A stretch of DNA of 64,000 nucleotides from Annona cherimola (Eukaryota; Streptophyta; Magnoliopsida; Magnoliales; Annonaceae): positions 4,818,007 through 4,882,006 of the forward strand of contig CM059971.1 in the NCBI GenBank assembly GCA_030490835.1, in the 5' to 3' direction. Below are positions 1-10,032 of the stretch, piece after piece (within the stretch, counting starts at the first letter, position 1; each line of letters starts with the position of its first letter). The notes under the pieces were generated by a model. The model was not told where the DNA came from and made no database searches. It saw nothing but the letters and a program-made list of their open reading frames with translations. The translations under genes were made by a program, and so were the position numbers.

Positions 1-370
1 ATATATATTTAAAATATTATAAAATATAAATAATAATTCTTTATACTTATATATTTTTTACGAGTATTCATATGTTACGTTATCTTAATTATTATTACAA
101 TAATGCCCAGAGTTATCCTTACAATATCCAAACATCATTCTACAAATATCTTATCAATATTTAAAATTTTTCTTACAATATATTTCCTAATCTCCCAACT
201 ATTGGACGCTCCATAATTTCGAAGAGATAATGCCACTACCAATTCCTGAATTATGCTGCCATGCAACACCTGGATTTTTGCTCACGTAAAGGCTCGAAGC
301 AGGCTCACCAACGTAGGCGCTTTTATATTTTTGATAAACAATCCTTTCTTATGTTTGTGCGGATATTTAT
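1..370. other. AT-rich intergenic DNA
   Basis: No coding region, RNA gene or element boundary could be supported here. The stretch around 190-320 is less AT-rich than the rest but shows no recognisable motif. Confidence 0.5.
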
Positions 371-665
371 CAAGTATGGATGTTTGTTTTTTATAAAAAT
401 TTTCAATTAAAATTTTTCACTCTTTATAATTACCTTATTTTTAATTATTTCTTCACATGTTCATGTATAAAATATCATATTTTTAATCATTTCTACTTCG
501 ACTGTCCATAAAACTAATTTATTTATTTTAATTTTAATTTATTTATTTTTCATTATTATTCATATCTCATCACCTCATTTTCTTCTATTTCAAAAACTTC
601 TGTATAATTTCATCAAACAAACTTCTATGTAACAAAACTTTTTATCAAAATTTTTAACATTTCTC
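371..665 (-). mobile_element. Degenerate Tourist-like MITE (family A), reverse orientation
   Basis: The stretch carries the family A internal landmarks in reverse order: TTTTCACTCT, a run of TTTTTAATTATTTCTTCACA, ATTTCTAC, AACTAATTTATTTATTTTAA and a CATCAC/CATTTT block, as in the better copies at 18156, 41288 and 62206. Both termini are too mutated to define a TSD. Confidence 0.55.
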
Positions 666-772
666 AACCAGCAAAATCATCTTTGGTTTACACATCTCTC
701 TCTTGACAACCTATACCCATCCAACGAACAATTCTGCAATTATTTTAACTTAAGTAGGGACTGGGGAAGGAC

Positions 773-2245
773 CAATGTTGTCAAAACTGAACCGGTTCGA
801 CCGGTTAATCAAATCGGTTCTAACCGGTGACGTCAGCATTACATATTTATGATGTCATAAATATTAAATGTTTTTAAATTTTAAATAAATATATTGATAA
901 AATTATATTTTTATAAATCAATGTTATAAGTGTTATAAGTGAAGCTCATAAACACAAGAAATCAATGCTAAGTTACTAACACTTTTAAAAAAAGTCTCTT
1001 ATTTTTTTAATATTTCATAATCAACCATTCTTTATAATTAGAAGTATATTCCTTATAATCAACTATTTATATTTATCATTTGTCATTTGACTTTCTTTCC
1101 TCAAATCATGCAAGAGTGCATCAACCATACAGTTAATTGAAATAGTAGTTGCATATTTAGTTATTTACGCAAGATGCGATATCATTTAATTAATTATAAT
1201 ATTTTATTAACTATAGTTAATTTGTTAATTTGTTAGCAATATTATTAAATTTACACCTTGAGCTAAGGATTGCAATATGTAATTATGTACTTAGGTTAAA
1301 ATGTAAATACAAAGAATAAAAAAGTGTAAAATTAATTTGATAAAATATTAAAATTATTTAACGAACATATATTTGATTATTTTCATGTTGTAAAACTAAA
1401 ATCTGGTGATTTTTAAAATATATTTGGTATTTTATATTTTTATTTTGATTTTTTGATTTTTAATTTTTTAAAACTAAGAATACTAAACATTTTAAAATAT
1501 GTTAAAATTTTAAAGTTCTAGATCTGAATATCTGATTAAGGCAGTAAGTAGTCCGCGGTTTGCAGTGTTGTTGCTGACCGGCGAGACGGCAACGGCGATT
1601 GGCTACGGGCGTGACCAGAGACGACGGACGGCGCAGGCAGCAGCGCGTGCTTGACAAGGAACGAAGGAAGACGAAGGCGGACGGTAGACAACGTGGGCAG
1701 GGGCGTGCGTGGGCGGCAGCGTTGCCCGGCGAGGAAGACGAGGGCTAGCGGACTACGCGGGCAGGCGGACGGCGAGGAAGACGACGAAGGCGCGGGCGGC
1801 AGTGCGTGCACTCGTGCAAGCCAGGTAGACAAGGCAGCGGGAGTGGCGGGACGCGGGAGCCTGCTGGCGCCGGCGCTGTGGATGCAAACAGCGAAGAGGT
1901 AGACGATAGAAATGAGGGCGACCGACGAGGACGGGGCCGGGGCAGGGGGCGTGGGTGCGAGGCAGCGGCTAAGGTTTCCAAAGGGGGAAGAAGAAGAGGG
2001 CGTCGGGCTGGGCGTTTCGATTTTTCGTTTGTTTTTTTTAATATATATATATAATTATTTATTATTAGTTTATTGACCGACCGGTAGAACCCGGTTGAAC
2101 CGATACATACGGTTCGACCGCTGGTTCAACGGTTCGGGCGGTTTTTGGTTATTGAACCGAACCGTATTGGATCGAACCGGACATGGGACCGGTTCCCTGT
2201 CGGACCGGTCCGACCGGCCGGTCCAGTCCGGTTTTAATAACATTG
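773..2245. mobile_element. Non-autonomous hAT element, GGTT-rich family, 8-bp TSD
   Basis: The ends form an imperfect inverted repeat, CAATGTTGTCAAAACTGAAC at the left and the complement of AAAACCGGACTGG at the right. They are flanked by GGAAGGAC (765-772) and GGAAGTAC (2246-2253), 7 of 8 identical, the TSD length expected for hAT elements. Subterminal DNA on both sides is packed with ACCGGTT-type motifs. The 178-bp element at 37278 has the same termini. The middle is AT-rich (840-1540) and then abruptly GC-rich (1548-2010). No transposase coding sequence is visible, so mobility would require a transposase in trans. Confidence 0.88.
1548..2010. other. GC-rich cargo inside the hAT element
   Basis: This block is strongly GC- and purine-biased (repeated GGCG, GACG and GAAG), unlike the surrounding AT-rich sequence. 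Both strands are open for 60-100 codons, but the translations are low-complexity Arg/Gly or Pro/Ser/Arg runs and match no family I know. It may be a captured host fragment or a structured filler. Coding function is not supported. Confidence 0.5.
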
Positions 2246-2455
2246 GGAAGTACATGGATATGTTTATTTTGAATAAGCATTAGTTATTTCAAGAAAAGTT
2301 ATTTAAAAATTCATGCAAAAATTACCGACAAAATTAATAATTAGATCATTTCAAAAAATACCAAATTTTTTTCAGATTTTTCCTACTTTTTAAGAAAGTG
2401 AGTTTGAAGTCCTAGAAACATTTTTTTATCATTATTTGAAATTTTAAAGTAGAGA

Positions 2456-2837
2456 AGTAATCCCGTTAAATCGAGCTAACAAATAATCCGCTTAGCCCAC
2501 CTCAAAAAACTCATTTAAAATTTTATTTATTTTTACTTGTTTCTCCACACACTTATTTATCTAAGTGTATTTAACATATAAACCAAATTTTACCATTTTT
2601 GGATATATGTATATATATTTTTTTAATTTTTTAAACATATGGGTATTTTAAACATAGATATTTAAAAATCTCAAAAAATATATACATAGATATACCAAAT
2701 GGTAAAACTTGGTTTATATGTTAAATACACTTAGTAAACAAGTGCATGAAGAAAACAAGCAAAAAAAAGTATTTTTGAATCAGATTTTTGAAACGAGCTA
2801 AGCAAGACATTTACTTAGTTTGTGCTAACAGGATCAT
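2456..2837. mobile_element. Fold-back element, family F (about 380 bp)
   Basis: The two halves are long imperfect inverted repeats. The left arm has CGAGCTAAC, CGCTTAGCCCACCTC and AAGTGTATTTAACATATAAA; the right arm has the complements, ending GTGCTAACAGGATCATT. A near full-length relative lies at 38531-38917 with the same terminal GATC-TGTTAGC arm. No coding capacity and no clear TSD. Confidence 0.75.
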
Positions 2838-3285
2838 TTTTCTTTAAAATATATCCTTATCACTAACTTTATTTTTCAGTTGTACCTTATTATTTTTTTT
2901 ACTTCGCTTTCCTATATAATAGCAATTATTATTATTATTATGATTATTAATGTTATAATCTTGTTAACTCATGCTAATATAAGTTGTGTTCTGTCATCCT
3001 CGTCTAATTTATATTTTAAATTTTTTGGAAATTTTTTTTACAAATATATTTTATTTATATATTAAAATTTACAACCTGCATATTTTTTATTTTTAAAAAA
3101 TCAAAATTTTTGGGAGGTAAAAATGAATTATTAAGTACTCTCTAAATATTAGTTTTAAAAATAAAAATATGTTTACATGCATCCTAAAATTGTAAAATTT
3201 TGTATACAAATTAAATACACTAGGAAAAATATCTTAGTGACAAACAAAAAATAAAAACACCTTTTACCCTGGGCTAACACTATGA
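2838..3285. other. AT-rich DNA with a decayed fold-back relative
   Basis: A TTGTTAACTCATGCTAATA segment near 2960 and the segment AATTAAATACACTAGGAAAA near 3208, followed by CCTGGGCTAACAC, resemble the arms of fold-back family F. The copy is too degraded for a boundary call. Otherwise I see nothing. Confidence 0.35.
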
Positions 3286-3288
3286 TAA

Positions 3289-3321
3289 CTTTATTATTAT
3301 TATTATCGTCGTCGTCGTCCC
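3289..3321. repeat. Compound trinucleotide microsatellite
   Basis: An ATT run passes directly into a GTC run. It lies about 600 bp upstream of the probable IQM transcription start. A CTG/CAG palindromic run follows at about 3486-3506, and a TAA run at about 3748-3772. Confidence 0.8.
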
Positions 3322-3898
3322 AGTTCCCACCCGTGCGCGGACTCACCCAGTTGATTTTTCGCCTATGCTGTGCCAAAGCCAAAAGCTAAAAACCCACACC
3401 AGTCAAATAACTATGCTGTTGGTGCTGCTGCTTTTTAGCTGTTTCCTCCCGCGTTGCGTTCCGAGTAAGATACGGGTCGTCTCACCGCTGCTGCTGCTGC
3501 AGCAGGTGCGGCTGGGACTGACTCTTCTCGAGTCTCGAGTCTTGACTGGATTTTAGCCAAAAGCTACACAGTACAGCTCCGTATTCAAAGTAACCCCTTG
3601 GAATGGAATTGAATCCTTCAAACCTCCCTCGCTCGCCATCTTTGTCGACCTTCCCCACAAAATTACCTCACAAAATGGGCAGTTGTATTTTGCAATCCAC
3701 ACCACCCATTTCTCCTTCCTCTTTCATTTTCCCAAAAACATAAGTAGTAATAATAATAATAATAATAATAAATGAGAAAAAAAAATGCGAAGCTTCTTCG
3801 CTTGTGTGAGGTAACCGCCCAGGACTCACGGCCCCATATTTTCAACCTAGATTGGGGCCCACCCCACCCCTTCTTTTCTTTCAGTCTGCAATGCATGC

Positions 3899-3908
3899 TT
3901 ATTTAAAT
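3899..3908 (+). promoter_or_regulatory. Candidate TATA box of the IQM gene
   Basis: TTATTTAAAT stands immediately 5' of the GC-richer exon-like sequence that runs to the splice donor at 4050. That is a suitable distance for transcription to begin near 3930-3940. The assignment rests only on motif and position. Confidence 0.4.
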
Positions 3909-3929
3909 GGAGGCGAGATTCAGCAGCTG

Positions 3930-4049
3930 CTGCATGTCATAACTCATAACTCCTCTAACAAGAAGAAATCCGTGCCTCACAGTCCCTGGAATTTGGAGAC
4001 AGCTGGTTGGTGTCCATCATTTACAGCTGGTTGGTGTCCATTATTTTAG
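3930..4049 (+). other. Probable non-coding 5'-UTR exon of the IQM gene
   Basis: The exon end is set by a strong donor, TTTTAG|GTGAGTG, at 4049/4050. The next exon begins after TTCTTGCAG at 4238, giving a 188-bp leader intron. The exon contains a 24-bp direct tandem duplication (about 3999-4046, core CAGCTGGTTGGTGTCCAT) ending at the donor. The 5' end is inferred from the TATA-like motif only. Leader introns are common in plant genes of this type and often affect expression; here that is inference. Confidence 0.6.
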
Positions 4050-4279
4050 GTGAGTGTTCATGTGGTTCCATTTCATTTCAATCTAGTTGGGTTCTCTTTT
4101 AGTTCCCATTTGAAGGATATTGATATTCTTTTAATTACCACATGGGTTTTGTGTAATCGAAGTATCTGATTATATAGGATGCTCTCAAGGGATTAATTGA
4201 TGTAATTAATCGTGTTGTTTTTGTGGGGTTCTTGCAGAGTGATTGTTGTCAATTCCCAAAAGCCTGCGGGTGTTCTCAG

Positions 4280-6870
4280 ATGGGATTATCCCTTTCTTTG
4301 CTCGTGACTTCATGGACGATCATCTTGAAGAACAAAGTACTGCACCGGTCCTTACGCGACGTTGAAACTGTTCTAGTGAAATCCATGAGCTTCAACAGGA
4401 GAGAAGCAGAGAAATCCCCAAGGTCAGGCAGCTTCAATCAAAAGGATTCTGACTCCGAGATCAAAGTCGCAACCCCTCTTCCAGAGAAGATGGTCCTCAA
4501 GCAATCCGCAAGTTTCAAGAACTGGGAGGCGGGTGAAGTCAAGCGCAGCCAAGATGTTCGAGAAGAAGAAGAAGAAGGACATAATCCAAAACAGAACCGT
4601 CCTGCTCTCAAGTTGAAGCCTGCAGCTAATCTCCCAGAATTAACTTTTCCGAGGTCTGCAATCCACCCTTCTCCCAGGCCTGTATTTTCTTCTCCTAGGC
4701 CGATGAGTGAGCTCGATGCAGCGGCCGTCAAGCTACAAAAAGTCTACAAGAGTTACAGAACTCGAAGAAATCTAGCTGATTGTGCAGTGGTGGTTGAGGA
4801 GCTCTGGTTTGTACCCCAACCGATCATTATTTCACTTTCTGTTTTGTTTCTTGATCTTGGGATCTTCAAGACTCGATGGTTGTTGGAGTCTAATAAAGAG
4901 AAATTGTGGTTTTGCAATGCAGGTGGAAGGCATTAGATTTTGCGGCTCTAAAGCGGTGTTCTGTATCATTTTTTGATATTAAAAAGCAGGAGACTGCTAT
5001 CTCACGCTGGGCACGAGCGAGAACAAGGGTTGCTAAGGTTGTTAAGATGACCTGAATCATTATAAACTTTCCTTCTCATTATCATCATTATCATCAATAT
5101 CATCATCATCTGTTCATTCCCTAATCCAATATGTTCTGTCTTTTGATTTTGTAGGTTGGTAAGGGATTGTCTAAGGATGAGAAGGCTCAAAAACTAGCAT
5201 TACAGCACTGGTTAGAAGCGGTAATTGCTAATCCTCAGCTCTAATTCTATAATTCTTCATACCATTGAGGTGCTTATGGCTGATCTTTACAAATCTTCTT
5301 GTACAGATTGACCCACGCCATCGCTATGGACACAATCTGCATCTCTACTATGATATCTGGTTTGATAGTTCAAGTACCCAGCCATTCTTCTATTGGTAAA
5401 TATACCATACATGCAATGGTCTTTGTCATCATCAGCTAGAGTAGTTCACCTTGATGCTCACCTGTTCCTTTCTTCTTTCTTTTCTAAATATAGGTTGGAT
5501 ATAGGAGATGGCAGAGAATTGAATCTGGCTCGGTGCTCCCGGAGCCAACTTCATCGCCAATGCATCAAATACCTTGGACCGGTTAGTCTTAATCATGGGA
5601 TTATGATATGCATTTCCAGCCATCTTTGAATGCAAAATTAATTCGAAAGCATGATCTTTCCATGTTACTCATGGTTTTCCCCACTCAATTGTTTGCAGAA
5701 GGAGAGAGAGGAATACGAAGTGATTGTGGATGATGGGAAGCTTATGTACAAACAAAGCGAACAGTATGTGAACACAGTTGAAGGTTCTAAGTGGATCTTT
5801 GTACTTAGCACAACAAGGTCTTTGTACGTGGGGCAGAAGAAAAAGGGCGATTTTCAACACTCTAGCTTCCTAGCTGGAGGAGCTACGACAGCAGCCGGAA
5901 GATTGGTCGCTGAAGATGGCATCCTTAAGGTATATAACTTTTCTTAGCAAGGCCACTTGTTCTGCTTTGATCCAACATTGCTTACATGAAAATTTTCCGC
6001 CACCTGAAACATCTTTTTAACCCAAGTTCCCATTTTGTTCTTCAGGCTATATGGCCATACAGTGGTCACTACCTCCCAACTCAAGAGAATTTCAAGGAGT
6101 TTGTTGGCTTCTTGGAGGAGCACAATGTAGACCTCACCGATGTAAAGGTAACCAATCCCCCCTGGCTTCTCTTCTTCACTGATTTCAATTCATTGAAAAT
6201 GCATTTAATTGATTAAACAGATTATGAGTGCACACCCCATGTGAAGTGAGACTAGTTGGCTTGAAACTGGCTCAAAGCAGATAATACTTCATATTGGATT
6301 AGGACTAGCTAGATTCAAATCCTCCCATGATTTCGATGGCAATGATCACCCTAGTTAAGCTGGTTTTATTACTTCAAACCTTGCTAATGAGGCTTTCGCT
6401 ACTTGTCCCTTCTCCAGATGCATGCAACAGACGATGACAGCCCATCAGTGGGTGGGATTGAGGAGTCGCAGAAAGAGGAAGCAGCTAAGCTTCCTGCCAT
6501 GGCTGATGTGGTGGACATGGTTGTGGGCAAGGTGGATGAAGCTTCCTTGAAGGAGGCCGCAGCCGCCGGAGAGGAGAATGACATGGAAATATCAGGACCA
6601 GCATTCCAACAGCTGGCTAAGCCATTGTCACGCAAGTGGAGCACTGGTGCAGGGCCCCGAATTGGGTGTGTTAGAGATTACCCTGCAGATCTACAGGTGA
6701 TGGCACTTGAACAAGTGAGCCTCTCACCCAGGATGACACCCAGAGCCTTTGGAGCATCTGGTCCCATTCCATCTCCAAGGCCTAGTCCCAAGGTCAGGGT
6801 CTCACCAAGGCTTTCATACATGGGCATCCCCAGCCCCAGGGTTTCTCCAAACCTTCCCAAGGGCAAGTAA
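4280..6870 (+). CDS. IQM: IQM-family IQ-motif calmodulin-binding protein
   Basis: Coding exons are 4280-4806, 4923-5037, 5155-5220, 5307-5395, 5494-5581, 5699-5929, 6046-6147 and 6418-6870. Every intron is GT-AG and the phases join without a break, giving 556 codons. I chose ATG 4280 because it begins [12 protein letters not shown], the family-type N-terminus; the upstream ATG at 4223 lies in the leader intron. A serine-rich segment ([18 protein letters not shown]) precedes a single IQ motif at residues 152-162, with core [11 protein letters not shown]. Downstream is the long conserved IQM region, with [15 protein letters not shown] (about 241-255) and [13 protein letters not shown]. The C-terminus is rich in SPR/SPK repeats (about 507-556). 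IQM proteins bind calmodulin through the IQ motif, reportedly without needing calcium. Arabidopsis IQM1 is linked to stomatal movement and to catalase/jasmonate signalling. Which paralogue this is cannot be told. No breaks are seen. Confidence 0.95.
5078..5112. repeat. ATC microsatellite in IQM intron
   Basis: Imperfect ATC/ATT repeats occupy the intron between exons 4923-5037 and 5155-5220. They do not touch the splice sites. Confidence 0.7.
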
Positions 6871-6980
6871 TCATATTCTTCCGACACCAACTTCCTCATT
6901 GGTGAAAAGGCCAAAAGACTGGTCTTGTCTCGGATCTCAGCTGATTTGGTTTTTGGGTTCAAGACTCAAGCCACCATTCT

Positions 6981-7286
6981 GACAGTTCCTTTTTTTTTTC
7001 AAACCAAAGTTTTTGACATTCTTTTGTTATTTGTTTTGATGAGCAGAATGTTTTTGTTTTATTTTTTACATTCTTTTGTTGACCTTCTTAGGGGTGAAAA
7101 AGAGGTTTTAGGTTATCCTCGGAAGAATTTATGAAATTCATTTTTTATTCTGTAAATGAAGATTCATGTAATAATACTATATGTGAAATAAAGTCAAGGA
7201 AGAAGGCAAGAGTGAATGATACGTAAGCTTCTATCTTTGGCAAATGTAACACAGGAATTGTTCAAACATCTATGAAATACCATTTT
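6981..7286 (+). repeat. 3'-UTR tandem repeat, unit 1
   Basis: The 306-bp unit begins GACAG plus a T run and includes TTTTTGACATT, TTTTGTTTTATTTTTTACAT, GAAGATTCATGT, AATAAA and TTGTTCAAACATC. All recur in the same order in unit 2. It lies entirely in the IQM 3' flank, starting 110 bp after the stop codon. Confidence 0.85.
7187..7192 (+). terminator. Proximal poly(A) signal of IQM
   Basis: AATAAA, 317 bp past the stop codon, within repeat unit 1. Cleavage would be expected near 7205-7225. Confidence 0.55.
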
Positions 7287-7590
7287 GACAGATTTTTTTT
7301 TTTTTTTAATCTAAGTTTTTGACATTTGTTTGATTGTTCAGCACAAAGCTTTTGTTTTATTTTTTACATTCTTAGGGATTACAAAGAAGAGGTTAGGTTA
7401 TCCTTGGAAGAATTTTTGGAATTCATTTTTCAGGTCTACTCAGTAAATGAAGATTCATGTGATAATAATACTGGATGGGAAATAAAATCATGGAAGAAGG
7501 CCAATGTGGAGTGAGTGATGATAAACTTCTATTATAGCAAATGTTACACATGAAGATGAATTGTTCAAACATCAATGAGTTACCAACGGT
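7287..7590 (+). repeat. 3'-UTR tandem repeat, unit 2
   Basis: A direct, diverged copy of unit 1 with scattered substitutions and small indels. It retains a T run, the GAAGATTCATGT block and a second AATAAA. The divergence indicates an old duplication. Confidence 0.85.
7481..7486 (+). terminator. Distal poly(A) signal of IQM
   Basis: AATAAA in repeat unit 2, equivalent to 7187-7192 in unit 1. If both are used the gene would make two 3'-UTR isoforms about 300 nt different in length. Confidence 0.45.
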
Positions 7591-8599
7591 TATTTTCAAC
7601 TTAACCAGTATTGCAAGCTTCTTCTTAATCAGAATTTTGGAGTGCCAGCTTCATGAGGTTGCTCTGGATTACCCTCCGTCGCATTTGAATGAGGATTTCA
7701 TAAAAAAAAAAAAAAAAGGTAATTATGCATAATAAAAAGTTTTAAATTGAAAAGTTTTGTTTGACATTTTTTGTGTAAAACCAAACACATCTTAAGTTGG
7801 TAGGCAGGTTATAACAGTTTGTGAACTGTTGCATGACAGTAGTTTTTAATATTAGTTAACATGCTACCTTAGTGAGCATGATCATTAAAATAGTGATCGG
7901 CATGCTCATCAAGCTAGCATGCTACCTTTGTGAAAAGACTGTTGTCACAAAATAGTTCAATGACTATCATTCCGCGTTCAAATAGTAGTTTTTGTTTTTA
8001 AAAATGGGCCCTATTTTAGCACATATATTTGATATTTTGCAAAGTGGATTGTGTAAGTTTCAAAATTTTACAAAAGAACCCCATGATTGACCACCATGAA
8101 ATAAAATACAAATAGAAAGTTTTATATTTTTATTAAAAAAAATGCTAAAATTAAGTACTTCCAAGACAACTTTGAAAAAATTTCTTTCTTCTTCATGATC
8201 ATAATGGTAAAACGTACATTTTAAAGAGATAAAATCATTTTTCACGGGTCTGGCCACATCTGGCATGAGAATCAGATGGGCCCTTGTTCTGTCGGCAAGA
8301 AAATGTGGCTGATGGCATAAAAAGCTTGCATCTTTAGAATTTTCAGTATTTATTTAGGAGTCAAAGCTTGTATATAACTAGCTTACATAGAAATAATTAT
8401 ATATATTTTTCTATCCTAATAATTGATGAAAAATTCACCTTATTCATTATATTTATTATCATTTGTTTAGCAATAAGATCAACTTTCATCTAAATCAGAG
8501 GTGCACACAAGCTACATTTGCTTACGTAATTTATGAAAAAACTCATATCCATTCATTTTTGCATAATGTACCAAAAATTTTATAAGAATAATTTATCCC
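7591..8599. other. AT-rich intergenic DNA with element fragments
   Basis: A 3' end of a family A MITE sits at about 7735-7790 (AAAGTTTT then CCAAACACATC). An imperfect hairpin (GAGCATGATCA versus TGATCGGCATGCTC) is at about 7878-7911. A fragment of fold-back family D lies at about 8370-8530. No coding sequence is supported. Confidence 0.5.
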
Positions 8600-9125
8600 G
8601 TAAGTTTGGGAAGTAATAAAACCTTTGGATGAAAATTTTTGATGTGAAGTTACTAAATTGATAAAAAATAATGTGATATGATATGAGTAATAATGATGTG
8701 TAAAAATAATAAAGCTAAAATAAATAACATTTGGTATTATGAAAATTTGTGGAATTATGTGATAGTGTGGGAAAAGGAAAAGAAAATATTTTGTAATATG
8801 TATGATTGGTATGAAATGATAGAGGTAAACTTGAAATAAATAAATAAAATTTAGGATAGTTGTAAGAAAAAATGATTGGAATATAAGAATAAAATTAAAA
8901 GATAAAATATTAGGAGGGTGACAGTCGTACCTATAGCACAAAAATCCCACGATTTCCCATTTGTAGCAATTCCTAAACATCCTAGTAATTGTATAGATAA
9001 TTGTACAAAAATGATTAAAAAATAGAATAATTATATAGAAAGATATAAATAAATAATTTTAAAATATGGTAATTAAGGAGAAGAAAAAGTTTTAGATTGC
9101 AAGTTTTAGTTTTAAATTTTTTTTT
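8600..9125 (+). mobile_element. Tourist-like MITE (family A), split by another MITE
   Basis: The left part (about 8605-8727) has AATAAAACCTTTGGATGAA, AATGTGATATGATATGAG and AAGCTAAAATAAAT. The right part (about 8982-9125) resumes with AATTGTATAGATAATTGTAC, AAATGATTAAAAAATA and AAGTTTTAGATTG. Together they restore the family A order. The interruption is the element at 8730-8981. Confidence 0.6.
8730..8981 (-). mobile_element. Tourist-like MITE (family B), nested
   Basis: The ends CATTTGGTATT and CCTAAACATCC, with TAA at the left and TAG at the right, fit a three-base TWA-type TSD. The interior GTATGATTGGTATGAAATGA and GGATAGTTGTAAGAAAAAAT matches the reverse complement of the other family B copies (13095, 20271, 26862, 31313). 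Confidence 0.6.
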
Positions 9126-9289
9126 GTTAAAAATTGACGTCCTAAAATTAAAATATTAAAATTAATATTTACCATAAATTTATTTATCACATTGATTTTA
9201 CATAATTTACGATGGGTCCAGCACAATGACATTATAAATGACATAAATAATAATGATTGAGTGAATTTCACGTCACTTACTAATATATG

Positions 9290-9722
9290 AAAACAATAAA
9301 TAGGTTACGTGGAAGTGACGTTTTATATAAGCTTTTTAACTCTTTTTCAGCCTCCCTCAAGATCCATGTGAATCACGCTGTACACCACTGCAGAGTGAAC
9401 GGTGATGATGGTGTTGACTATAGCGGTTGTGGGGAATCTACGCCGTTCATCTCATCGGCATGTGTTGAAGAAGCAGAAAACCGAGATAGCGGATTAGTGC
9501 GCGCGTGGGCACTGCCGCACTAGCCAAGTTTTCTCTTCGTGCGAACATTCGCGTCGCGGTGGAGAAGAACGTGGGTCTTGGTCGCCGTGCGATTTTGACT
9601 CTTGACCTTGTGCCGCGCGGTCGTCAAATACGTTTTTCCAACGCAAGTACGGAAAAATGGCCAATGAGAAAGGGGAATTTGCGGAGAGGTCCCTTGAGGG
9701 GCTGTTGAAAACATCGAGATAT
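9290..9722. other. GC/CpG-richer island without recognisable gene
   Basis: This interval has many CG dinucleotides and little simple sequence, in contrast to its AT-rich flanks. Short open frames (78 codons at 9287-9523, 67 at 9505-9708) show no known domain, and one runs on both strands. It could be an eroded exon/promoter or element cargo. I do not call a gene. Confidence 0.45.
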
Positions 9723-9737
9723 ATTAAATTATATTGA

Positions 9738-10032
9738 GGGTGTGTCCCACAGTAATAAAACTGTTGATGAAAATTTTTTGATATAAATTTTTTTTTGAAA
9801 AAAGATATAAATTTTTTAAATTGAGAAAAAAATAATATAATATGATATGAGTAACGATGGTAGTAAACAAAATAAAATTAAAATAGATAAATTAAATATC
9901 TATGTAGTTGTATATAAATGATTGAAAAGTAAAATAGTTATACAGGAAAAAGTAAAAAATAGTTAAAAATATGATAATTGTGAAGAGCAAGAAGTTTTAT
10001 ATTGAAAAAATTTTAGTATAAACAAATACCCC
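9738..10032 (+). mobile_element. Tourist-like MITE (family A)
   Basis: Begins GGGTGTGTCC and ends AACAAATACCCC. The interior shows the family landmarks AATATGATATGAGTAA, AATTAAAATAGATAAATTA, AATGATTGAAAAGTAAAATA and AGTTTTATATTG. The TSD is unclear. Confidence 0.7.

Noticed and set aside
1536..2054. Overlapping open frames of 78-98 codons on both strands
   Set aside because: All lie in the GC-rich block of a hAT element, overlap on both strands and give Arg/Gly/Pro/Ser low-complexity peptides.
4223..4279. Upstream in-frame ATG for IQM at 4223
   Set aside because: It lies before the acceptor TTCTTGCAG (4231-4237), so it is intronic; ATG 4280 gives the family N-terminus.
4438..4731. 97-codon minus-strand frame
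   Set aside because: Shadow of the IQM coding exon on the opposite strand.
6678..6962. 94-codon minus-strand frame
   Set aside because: Opposite strand of the SPR/SPK-rich IQM C-terminus.
8543..8980. 145-codon minus-strand frame
   Set aside because: Made of family A and B MITE sequence; Phe/Tyr/Ile low-complexity translation.
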